64,000 nucleotides of DNA from positions 51,586-115,585 of the forward strand of contig CAJNOL010000650.1 in the NCBI GenBank assembly GCA_905250125.1, written 5' to 3'. A program made the position numbers and the translations under genes. Shown in pieces: positions 1 through 10,184 of the stretch (the first letter of the stretch is position 1; the number at the start of each line of letters is the position of its first letter). Source of the stretch: Rotaria sordida. Its lineage: Eukaryota; Rotifera; Eurotatoria; Philodinida; Philodinidae. The notes beneath the pieces were generated by a model. The model was given only the letters and a program-made list of their open reading frames with translations. It had not been told where the DNA came from and made no database searches.

Positions 1-226
1 GATGAAGCGAATGAGATAAAAAATTTTTGACTTCATCGCTTATGCGAAAAAAACTAGATAGGTTTACAAAATCGACCTATACATATCTCACTCGACGCGA
101 TTCAAAGCGCCACCACCAATAGAATTTGCGGTCTTAAGTCGATTTAACAACTTCCCTGTAGTCAGTTTTTGATGCTGCATCTGAAAAACTTATTTTCAGA
201 AGCCGAAAAAAGAACGAAGTAGAAAG
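1..226. other. Intergenic, left flank of the hAT element
   Basis: No coding region is supported. This is ordinary AT-rich sequence up to the 8-bp target duplication GTAGAAAG at 219-226. Confidence 0.6.
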
Positions 227-237
227 CAGAGATGTGC

Positions 238-446
238 GGTCCACGGGGTTCACCCCGCGGGCCCCGCGGGGCCACGTGGCGACGGCCGGGCGGGGAAGAA
301 AAATTTGATTAAACGCGGGATTAACGGGGCACGGGTATTTTCCGGCACATGGGCGGGCGGGGCGGGGAATAATTTTTTTAAATGACACGGGTCTCGGGCG
401 GAGCGGGTATGAAATACACGGGTCCGGGCGGGTAAACATTTTTTTT
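238..446. repeat. Left G-rich subterminal repeat of the hAT element
   Basis: A strongly GC-rich tract in otherwise AT-rich DNA, made of degenerate units such as GGGCGGGGCGGGG, GGGCGGAGCGGG and GGCACGGGTATTTTCCGG. The G-rich strand is the plus strand. Similar units recur near the other end in the same orientation. Both strands are open over this tract only because of base composition, so it is not a gene. Clustered motifs of this kind serve as transposase-binding sites in hAT elements; that role here is inferred. Confidence 0.8.
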
Positions 447-693
447 CGGGTGTGATGAGAGATCGTCAAAACTTATTACGGGATGTCCTTAGTATAGGTA
501 TGTAGTACAAAGTACATATTGATTGGTTCATTACTTTCATCCTATTATGTACAAGATTGTCTATCATTTGTTTGTTTCTTTCTTTATCGTCTGTCATACG
601 CAACTTCTACTATCAATTTATATTAAGTGAATAACTGGACTAAAACTTATTTTATATTTAGAATTATCGTTTGATTTTTTTTGTGAATTACTA

Positions 694-1585
694 CTTAGGT
701 CTGACCAAAAGTTCTGACAACATTATATAAAAATATAACGATAAGGAGGTATCTTTAATTTTATTTTATCAAATTTTGAGGACAGTTGCCATGATTATTT
801 ATACCAAGTTTGATCCTTTCCAACGATTAGTTAAAAGTTTTTTGAAGTTTTTTCGAAAAAATTTTTAGGTATCATGGATACCGCATGAGCTAATCATATT
901 TCATTTATTGTGAAAAGTTAGCAAAATCTTGTTCGATCATATCAGTTGCATTCTAGTACTGCTAGTGATGAGATATAGATTTATTTTAGATAGGTTAGTC
1001 ATAAGTTATCCGATGCTGGCTGGCTTATTGAAGATGAATCGTCAAAGACTATTGTTCATAAATAAAGATTTTAGAAAATGCTTTGTTTGGTATATTCTTT
1101 AAATCAAATACTCTTGAATGTAGATAAAGGCAAGACTGTAAGTCACAAGTATTATACTGAAAACTCTCCAAAACATTTTATTAATGAAATATGGAAACAA
1201 ACAGAGACATCAGGTTCAAAATGTACAAAATTGATTGACGGTCATCGTTGACTTCATACTCATCTAATGTTATTAATTGCATGACAGAAGAAGGCATCAA
1301 TATAATATCATATCTATCATATTCGCCAGGCCTGATACTATGTAACTTTTCGCTAACTAATTCTATTAAATGTAGTTTAACTGATTAAATAAATGAAACA
1401 TGATAAGCTCGTGCGATATCTAAAAATTTTTTCGAAAAAAACTTTTAACAAATTGTTGGAAAGGTTCGAACTTGGTATAAATAATCATGGCAACTGTCCT
1501 CAATATTTGATAAAATAAAATTAAAGCTGCCTACTTACCTTTATATTTTTATATAATGTTGCCAGAACTTTTGGTCAGACCTAAG
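694..1585. mobile_element. TA-flanked element with about 170-bp inverted repeats, nested in the hAT
   Basis: The left end begins CTTAGGTCTGACC at 694 and the right end is its reverse complement, ending GGTCAGACCTAAG at 1585. Each end is flanked by the dinucleotide TA (692-693 and 1586-1587). The inverted repeats continue imperfectly to about 870 and from about 1420, and share GAGGACAGTTGCCATG on one arm and its complement on the other. A TA target duplication with long inverted repeats points to a Tc1/mariner-type mobilised element. No transposase reading frame is visible in the roughly 550-bp interior. The TA duplication lies within the hAT, so this insertion is younger than the hAT. Confidence 0.85.
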
Positions 1586-1904
1586 TATCATCGAATTACA
1601 TGATTTATCTCCTGATGAATCACTTAATAGGACAGCTTCGTCGAATACTGATCGTTCATCTACAATTATTTCTTTATCTCTCAGTCATTGCTCATCGAGT
1701 AATATTAAATGTAATTCGTCAAATATAAAAATGTTTTTAAAAGAACAACCACAAAAATACGTGCTTGTCGACAATCACAAAGTGAATCATTCAAAACCAT
1801 CTCATATAGACTTGAGTTTTGTTTTTGTAAAAAATGATTTTTCATAAAAGGAATGCATCATTAAAAATAAAGTATTTGGTAAATAAAAAATTTCTTCGGA
1901 TTAC

Positions 1905-2113
1905 ACGGGGACGGGTCGGGACCCGTCACAAAAATGGCGGGTCGGGCGGGCCGATCCAAGAAGTTGCCTGTGCGGGGTACGGGCGGAGCGGGTATAGGTT
2001 TTCCGGGGCACAGGCGGGGCGGGGATTCTCAAAAAGAATATCCACGGGGTTCGGACGGGACGGATTTGTGAATTTTACGGAGCGGGCCCCGCGGGGCATG
2101 GAAAATCAATGCC
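1905..2113. repeat. Right G-rich subterminal repeat of the hAT element
   Basis: The GC-rich counterpart of the left tract, again with the G-rich strand on plus. It shares GGGCGGAGCGGGTAT and GGCGGGGCGGGGA with the left tract in direct orientation. The outermost 13 bp are inverted, so only the true termini are inverted repeats while the G-rich units are direct repeats. Confidence 0.75.
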
Positions 2114-2134
2114 CCGCACATCTCTGGTAGAAAG

Positions 2135-2558
2135 TTTCGCACATTTTAAAAAAGATGTCTTTTTTGAAGAAAACGACACTCTTCCAGTATTTCGACCGGA
2201 AGGAAACATTCACTTAGGCTTAAAAGTAATTTTTCGTGATTAGCAGCTCAAGCTCTATCCAATGATATTAAAAAAAAGTCGAAAAAAAATTTCACTTGAA
2301 GTTTGAATTGTTTGCACCTTATAACGTAGATATGGACAAGATAATTCCGATTCTGATCAGATCGAGACCGTGGATGACTGATCCCCGCTCATGTCTAGTA
2401 TATAGAAAGGAAATCTTTTAGACTTTCAATAATATATATATAAGAAAATAAAAGAAAAAAAAACACCAGGTAGTGCTTGTATTTCATTGCCAATAATAAT
2501 AAAAAAAATAAGTTACAACTTTATATTATTTCATACACAAAAAAACTTTTTTTCTTTT
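2135..2558. other. Intergenic, 3' side of the DNAJC30-like gene
   Basis: AT-rich with no supported gene. The part nearest 2558 is presumably the 3' untranslated region of the minus-strand gene that follows. Confidence 0.5.
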
Positions 2559-3461
2559 TTAAGATTTAGTTGATGATTCTTGAGATGATTTATTATTTGA
2601 TGACTTCGGAATGATATAAAATTTCGCACGAAGTTCATCGGCTGGTCTATGAAAATGCATATCATGTAATATATTTGCTAACAAAATAACAAATGCTCCA
2701 ACACTACACCAAATAGCTATTGAAGATGCTTTTGATATTGTACTACGATTAGCTCGTTGTTGACGTCGATGTTCGGCTTCTTGTCGTTCACGTCGAAGTC
2801 TTTCTTGTGTTTCTTTTATTGTTGTACCCCAAAATTTAAACTCATTATAATGACCACGATAATATTCATCGAAATTATACGTATTCGAACGTCCTTGTGG
2901 TAGCGGACCCCGATATCGACCAAATAAATTATCATAATGTTCTTTATCAAATGTTCCATAACTTGTACTTCGACTATTACCAAATGCATTTTCTGCTCCT
3001 GGAAATCCTCCACTTGAATTATTCGATGATGATGATGATGGTGGTTTCCATGCTGTTGGACGATGTGCACGTGCTCGTTGTGCATATGTACTTGTTCGAT
3101 CATATGTAACATATGGATCAGATGGAGATGTTCGAGTTAATAATTCATTATCATAATCTCGTCGTTTAATTGGATCACTTAATATATCATATGCATTTGA
3201 TAGTGTACTAAATTTATTAGCAGCATTTTTATCATCAGGATTTACATCTGGATGATGTTTTTTTGATAGATTATAAAAAGCATTTTTAATTTCTTTTCCA
3301 GATGCATTTGAATTAACACCAAGTGCATCATAATGATTTATCGATTTCTGATTAGAATAGAATCGACGATGAGTTATACAATAACAAGAACATGATGTAC
3401 CGGTATATTTAATAGAACCGGCAGTAGTAGATCGAGTGATATAATTAAAATAATTAGACAT
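2559..3461 (-). CDS. DNAJC30: DNAJC30-like mitochondrial J-domain protein, 300 aa
   Basis: Intronless reading frame. The N-terminus is basic and Ser/Thr-rich and carries RRFYS at residues 32-36, which looks like a mitochondrial presequence cleavage site. The J domain spans about residues 42-106 with the HPD motif at 70-72; this loop stimulates Hsp70 ATPase activity. A low-complexity Ser/Asn/Gly linker follows. A YNFDEYYRGHYNE segment near residue 195 resembles the conserved segment between the J domain and the membrane helix of DNAJC30. One hydrophobic helix lies at about 247-265. The order presequence, J domain, FDxxYxxHYxE segment and C-terminal helix is that of DNAJC30, a mitochondrial inner-membrane protein linked to ATP synthase and complex I maintenance. 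At 300 aa it is longer than the vertebrate protein, and it has an extra polar tail after the helix. Another mitochondrial J protein is the main alternative. Confidence 0.8.
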   Translation of the reverse strand: MSNYFNYITRSTTAGSIKYTGTSCSCYCITHRRFYSNQKSINHYDALGVNSNASGKEIKNAFYNLSKKHHPDVNPDDKNAANKFSTLSNAYDILSDPIKRRDYDNELLTRTSPSDPYVTYDRTSTYAQRARAHRPTAWKPPSSSSSNNSSGGFPGAENAFGNSRSTSYGTFDKEHYDNLFGRYRGPLPQGRSNTYNFDEYYRGHYNEFKFWGTTIKETQERLRRERQEAEHRRQQRANRSTISKASSIAIWCSVGAFVILLANILHDMHFHRPADELRAKFYIIPKSSNNKSSQESSTKS

Positions 3462-3879
3462 AAATTAATGAAAGTGAGCAAGAATAAATAATTTTAATAA
3501 ATACATGCTCACATCTAAAATAAAATCATTCAAAAAAACAAAAAAAATAACAACAGATTTGTTGTACAAACCACTTTGTCTAAAACTAGGAAGATTTCTC
3601 ATAAAAATCATTGTTTTCTTATTTTCTATATTTTTAATTCAAAAAAAAAAAAAGAAAAAATCACATAATTCAATTTAAAAAAAAATCATTATCAATACAC
3701 TCTATTAAAAAGAACGTCTACAAAAAGAAAAAAAGACCAAGATCTTTGAACGATAAAAAAAAGACTGTTCAATCTTTGAATTCTTGCTGAGCATATATTT
3801 GAACATATCGAGTACATAAGTTATCTGACAATTACAAAAAAAAAAAACAGAAATTCTCAATGGTATAATCAATTAATTG
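3462..3879. other. Intergenic between the DNAJC30-like and PTPN-like genes
   Basis: A-rich with short homopolymers and no reading frame worth reporting. It should hold the promoter of the DNAJC30-like gene and the 3' end of the phosphatase gene, both on the minus strand. Confidence 0.5.
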
Positions 3880-6800
3880 CTATTGACTTTCTATCAATCC
3901 ATGATCATATGCATAAAGAATTGCTTCACATGCAAATTGATATTGACTCTAAATTCAAAGAAAAACAAAAAATAAATTGAAATTTTTATTCATTTTTAGA
4001 TGAAATTCAATTTCATACAGCTGTTTGAATCATTCCTAAACGTTGTTCACGCATTTGTCGAACAATATTTAATGGATATATAGGTTGATTTGCTTCAATA
4101 AGACATAGAGCAGTTTCTAATAAAATTAATACACCTGTTCTACCAATACCAGCACTAGAACACAAAAAAAAACAAACAATAGAATAAAATAGAAATATTT
4201 AATTTAAATTCTACCTGCAATGAACAAGAATAGGTATATGTTTATTTGCTTTTCTTAATTCACGAATTTCTAATACAAAATCTACAAATGAAGAATAATT
4301 ATTTGGTATATCATGATCTGGCCATGTTTCACATTGTATTTGATAAATAATTCGTTCATCATTTATTTCATTATTTAAAATTAATAATTCACGATAAATA
4401 AGTTCATTTTCTTTTCTTTCACGACAACATCGAATTGTAAATAAACCATAATCAATTGTTTCTAACATATTTGGCCAATATTGATGACATTTTATTCGAC
4501 CACTAAAATACAAAGAAATTTACTCTCAAAATAAAAATAAAAAAACTCTAATCATTTATTACTTTTCAAATAAAGTTGTTAACATTATAATTAAAGTACA
4601 TTGTTGTTCCCAAATCATTCTCCAAAAAGGTTCACATGTTATTGGTAATGGTCCTTGTGTAGCTATATAACGATTAATAATATCTGTTGAATTAATTGGC
4701 ATCTGAAAAGATGAATAAAATTTAAATATAAAAAACAAAAAGATTTATTCTTACATTAATATAATTTGCATTAATATAATCATTTTCAGAATTATTTTTA
4801 AGTATAACACGTGTTTGATCATAAGGTAATACATCTTTATAACGATTATGATAATAATTATATTCACTTCGACCTATTTCAAATGTAAAACTATCGTTTA
4901 GACGGTGAAGTATCTAAATTTAAAATTAAAAAGAAAATAATTATTTATTAATAAAAATATATATAAAATCTTTACTTGATATTGTTCGATCAAACGATTT
5001 GATGAAATATCATTATGTAATATTTCTAATGATTCTTTTAATAAATTTTTTCCATCGAAAGATTTTATATGAAGTTCTAATTCATCAAAAGATCTGTCAC
5101 ATGAACGTCGAATCATATTAATAATCTAAATATAAAAAATTTTCATAAGAAAAATACTTTTTTATTTTTTTAATTCAATTTACTTCAGCATATGAATGAT
5201 TTCGAATATCAATATTATTAATCGCTAATATGATATCACCTTCTTGAAGTAATGCTCGACTTGCTGGTGTATTAGATGCTACTTTTGAAATAATAGTTGA
5301 TGTTTGTTTATCTTTTCCACCCTAAAATAATCAAATTATTTATTTCTCTTTTGAAATAAGAAAATAAACTATACTTTAATATTAAAACCATATCGACCAT
5401 CAATATCAGGTTTTAATTTTATTAGTATAACATTTGAATCAATAGATAATATTTCATTAGATATAGTTGAATTATTTAATAAGAAATTTTGATTTAATAT
5501 TTGAGGACTAAATAAGAATAGAAATTCATTATTTAAATAATTATTTATATTCATTTCACAAGGTTCCTTTTTTTTTTTTTTCTTCAAAGAAAATAAAGAC
5601 GATATTAATTCAACAAAGTTATTGTATTAAAGTTTACATTACAATAAATGATTATTTCTTTGTATTTCAAATAAATTTATGAAAAGTATAGAAAGAAAAC
5701 ATAATCAAAAAATTAATCTTCTTAATTACCTATCTCGATAATCATTTTGAGATGATATTATATTTTTTGGTTTATATTCATTAGCTTCTACAAGTATACT
5801 ATTGATGAATGATGTTTGTCGTGGAGATTTTGATGGTATTGATAATTGTTTATTAATAATTTTATCTGACTTTGATATTGATATATTTGATGATGAAAGA
5901 GATAAAATTTTTTGTAAATTTGATTTTTTATTTATAAAGAAATGATTATTATTATTCGAAGAAGAAGATATTGGTAATGTTGATGAACCAGTTTTTGAAC
6001 GAATATTTCGACGATTTGATACTCTAAATTAATAAACAAAAAACATAATTTTAAAAAAATAAAAATATTTATCATCCAAACCGTTCAAATGTTTTTTGTC
6101 TTTTTTCATTTTTTTTCATTAATAATTCATTTGGTATAATATCCGTACTTAAAAAAATAACAAAAATCTAATTTAAAATGAGGAAGAAAAAAAAATCTAA
6201 CCGATATCGAAGTTTATTTGTAAATTGAAAAACTTTATTTTTTGGTAATGATGTTAAACGAAAAAATGTATGATGATCAACACATGATTTCCATAAATAT
6301 TTACAACAACGATAATTACGTAATGTAAATACAATTGAATTATTATCTGATGAATTCTAAAGAAAAATAATTATTTAAACAAAAACTACAAAGTCATTTT
6401 GTCAGCTTAAAAATATATTCGAAAATGTATAAGATCGAATGGAAAGAACAAAAAAAAAAGCTGATTCTGTACCATTAGAATCATTTGCAGTCCTTTCACA
6501 ATCATCTGGACTTGTTCAAAGTCAATGTAATTAGCAAAATTTGCCAAAAGGCAGCAAGTTTATATCTACATTTATGTTTCTCATATAAGGTTTCATCAGT
6601 CACAACAAGAAGATAATTGATTTTGTTTTTTACGAGTGACTCCAAATGATTCTGCTTAACAAAATTAACTGTTTCCTACATGAAAATAACTACTTTCATG
6701 ATTGTATTGATTTCAAAATGATTTCGACCATTGAAAATCAACTATTTCCTTTTTTACGAGACTTTCTCAAAATATTACGAATCACTCTTTGTTCTTATTT

Positions 6801-9042
6801 AAGTAATATAGAAGACTAGTGCTATTTAATAATAATACTACATAACATATAAAAAGTCAACAAGCAAATGAGGTTTAGAATAAAGTTGTAGTATTTATAG
6901 AGATGCAGTACATAAGAAATATGTTCATTTATATGGGATTGTCTATGATAACGAAGACCACAAAACAATAGATCTACTATAAATAGAATCATAAAAATAC
7001 AACTTCTCATTAATTATGTAAAATAAAAATAACAAAAAGTACAAAATTGAAGCAACTAATTCTGATAACTAGAATTACTTTGAAACCAAGTGTTTTTCTT
7101 TTGTCTAGTAGTTAAAATGAAATTCTTAAGAGAAGCTTAACAACAAATTGAAAATTCAATGAAATGCAAGTATATTTCAAGTCCAAAATTTAAATAGATT
7201 TTTCTTAGTTTCAGAGAGAGAGAGAGAGAGAGAGAATTATTTATAGTTATAATCGTGATTCGAGCAAGTTTCACTACTTACATCATCATTTTTAGTCAGT
7301 TGATATTAGATATGTCTATTTAAAACCTATTTTTGAAGTAAAAGCGTCAAGCGTAACATTTTAATCTGTAATCTATTTTCTCAATGTATATATCAATAAA
7401 TACTTACTGGACTTTTAACAAGTTGAACATAAAATGTTCGTCGTTTAAATGATATTTTTGTTATTTGTTCCCTATTGTTTATTAAAAAAAACTAAAAATT
7501 CTTTTCGATTTATTCTTTTCTTTTTTTTTTTACCAAGAAAATGTATTAATTTTAATTGAATTTTGAAAGACATATATTCCAATAGCACAAACACCAACAT
7601 ACAATTCAACAATAGAACTATATATACTATGATTTGTATTTGATATCTAATTAAATTTACAATAAAAAATAAATATTTTTGAATATTAGAATATTTTTAC
7701 TTTGACAGATGCTTTATGTAATTCTACACCATACATGTCCAATGAACTAGCAACACGAAGATAATTATTTTCAGCATCAGCTGGCGATTGACCTCTAGTA
7801 AAATAAGATAATTAAAGATTTTTATCATTCGTATCAATCAAGGATTTTGTACATGTTATTTAACTATTCTATATCAGAGCAAAAAATCGACTTCTGACCA
7901 AAATTTAACCTTCAGAGGAACAGATTTCTTAACAATGAATTTACCATTTAAGAAGTAAACTAACGAAAAATTAATTTCGAATCTGTTGACGAAAGAATAT
8001 GATGTCTTGAGAGAAATAAAATATGTACTTTCCAATAGAAGATGAAAAAAGAAAAAGGAAAAGCCTTCGACTTTGTTTCACGGATAGGACAAATTCTAAC
8101 ACAACATTTACATGATCAAGGATTCATTTAGAACACTATTTTTGTTTTTTTTTTCTCACCTATGTTGTTTATGATATTGTTGTACTTCTTTTTCAAAATC
8201 TGAATTTTGAAATGGTACAAAATGAAAATCATTTAAATATCCTTGTTGATGTTCATTTAAATTATAATCACCAAGTTCACCTATAATAATCGTCTTATTT
8301 ATTATAGAACAAAAAAAAAACTTCATTCTATTCTATTTACTTTGTACAATATAACTAGCTAAAAGTGCAGCTGTTGATCTTGGACATAAAATTTTTCCAT
8401 TTAATAATTCTTTTTTTAATTGTAATACATATAAATATTTACTAAATTCATCATCAATTTCTATTGATGGATTTATAAGAAAGAATCGTATTTTAAAATA
8501 AAGATGATATGATAATATATTTGTTTTTAATTGTTTTTTAAGTATTTTTGTTGAATCTAACCAACGATATGCAAAATCTTGTGTTAAATCTTCAATAAGT
8601 AAACCAAAATATTTTCTTTCATTTGATAAATTTAAATAATCGAAAACTTCATTTAATAAATCAATTCCTTTACAACGACGCTAGAAAATAAAATATATAA
8701 AACAAAAAAAAAAAAAGAAATTTGCCTAAGAAATCTCTTTTAACTTACATCAATAAAAAATGTTCGTTCAGTATCATCAAGAAAATGTATAACAATTGAA
8801 TAATGATCTTGTGCTAATTCAAATGTACGCATATTATATGAACGACATATTGATGTTTTATTATTTGATGAATTTTTTAATGATATCATACGAGATAATA
8901 AATTTGTTTTAGTTTTTGAAATATTAGATAATTGTATTGTTGATAATAATGATTCATCTGTTGATTGTGATGATGATAAAGATGTATTTGTTGGCATTAC
9001 TACTGATGATGAATGAACATTATTTTTATTGTTTAATCTCAT
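3880..9042 (-). CDS. PTPN4: FERM-PDZ protein tyrosine phosphatase, PTPN3/PTPN4-like, 917 aa
   Basis: Seventeen coding exons, 5' to 3': 9042-8749, 8680-8341, 8280-8160, 7794-7701, 7646-7534, 7471-7408, 6356-6202, 6147-6082, 6023-5730, 5507-5375, 5321-5184, 5125-4976, 4913-4755, 4702-4563, 4502-4215, 4154-4019, 3948-3880 (2754 bp). The FERM domain covers about residues 70-390, including the [25 protein letters not shown] core. A Ser/Asn-rich linker (390-515) and a PDZ domain (about 535-620; YGFNIKGGKDK carboxylate loop) follow. The phosphatase domain (655-910) has [22 protein letters not shown] (acid Asp near 816), [10 protein letters not shown] (nucleophile near Cys849) and a Q-loop QTASQYQF. 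All catalytic residues are present. Human PTPN4 and PTPN3 have 926 and 913 aa, so the length fits the single invertebrate orthologue. The family acts at membrane-cytoskeleton junctions, dephosphorylating receptors and adaptors. Most introns are short; the intron 6357-7407 is about 1.05 kb. Confidence 0.95.
7213..7235. repeat. (GA)n microsatellite in a PTPN-like intron
   Basis: About eleven uninterrupted GA units inside the 6357-7407 intron. Confidence 0.9.
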
Positions 9043-10184
9043 AGTATTTTGTAATTGTTGAATGAATGAAGTTGCCAGTTTTAAATAAAAAAAAGATTCA
9101 TTTGTTTTCTTTGTAGACTAATAGAAAAATTTGTACAAAAAAAACAAACTAAAAAAGAATGAATTCAATTATACCTATGAATATGATTAGATAACAAATA
9201 ATCCAGTCAAGTAAATGTCTTATTCAACTCAAGTCAATATTTGGGATGGAAATGATTAAGTGAAGAAGAAAGAAAGAAAGAAAGAAAGATTCAAAAGCTC
9301 ATCGACCTTTTCTTTTATTTTTATTATGAATACACTAACGAAAGAATAAGACTAGTGAGCTTATACAATAAGAATTATAAAACTCCATATGTTGTTAGGT
9401 CATTAACACGCTGTAAATGATTTTTCTCTTGTAATTTTTACTAAGAGAGAGCTTATCTCGCTAAAGAAAACTGACTAATTCGAAGACCTCCTATCGTCTC
9501 AAATACATTTAACATGTTATCAGCACCTTCTTATCTCTATATTGGTAAAAGAAAACAACAATATATATTTTCTCTTCAATTATTTCCTTCGAAGCTAATC
9601 TCTTGAGAACATGAACAAGTTACATATAAATGAAATTTAGCAAAGCACTAGGAAATCTAATAAATGTATATATATATATGCCTATGTGTGCGTGTAATCA
9701 ACGTTTTATATAGTTGTATAACTTGCGTAATCGTTAGGAAAGAAGAACAAACAAATAGCGTGCTGCCATAAAGAATCAAGACCAATTACTTTCTCTCTTA
9801 TTCTTTAACACTCACACAAGCAACTATGTGTGGAATTATTTCATCGATTGCCCTTTCTCCAAAATCAATAGCTTATCAACTGTACACACTCCACATCGAA
9901 GGTCATAAAACATATAGACAATAATAAAACTCATCATATTCGTTTATTTTTTCCTTTCTTATTCTTCTCAATTAGTGAGCAAACTAATCTAACCAAGAAT
10001 ATAAACATAAGTCATCATAGAACTAATTTTTTTTCTTCTTTTGTATCAAAAATACATATACAATCCCAAGAATTAAAAAACAAACAAAAACAAGAAAAAA
10101 AAACCATGAGCATATATAAACAAAAATATGCCGAGAAAATACAATAGAAATATGTAATTTTAATCTGACTTTATTAAGTTTATT
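9043..10184. other. Intergenic between the PTPN-like and SETDB1-like genes
   Basis: No gene is supported. It contains an (AAAG)n tract at about 9267-9288 and short TA runs. It should carry the phosphatase promoter and 5' leader next to 9042 and the 3' region of the methyltransferase next to 10184. Confidence 0.5.

Larger units (their letters stand above)
227..2126. mobile_element. Non-autonomous hAT-type DNA transposon, about 1.9 kb
   Basis: The element begins CAGAGATGTGCGG (227-239) and ends with its exact reverse complement, CCGCACATCTCTG (2114-2126). It is flanked by a perfect 8-bp direct repeat, GTAGAAAG, at 219-226 and 2127-2134. A terminal inverted repeat starting CAG plus an 8-bp target duplication is the hallmark of the hAT superfamily. 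G-rich tracts lie just inside both ends. No full transposase is visible. A stretch at about 1605-1847 is open for about 80 codons and Ser/Thr-rich, so it could be a coding remnant. A second element (694-1585) is inserted inside. Without that insertion the hAT would be about 1.0 kb, too short for an intact transposase, so it probably moved using a transposase supplied from elsewhere. Confidence 0.9.

Noticed and set aside
134-469. Open frame of 111 codons rich in Pro and Arg
   Set aside because: It covers the G-rich subterminal repeat of the hAT and is open only because of base composition; the same applies to 1834-2130.
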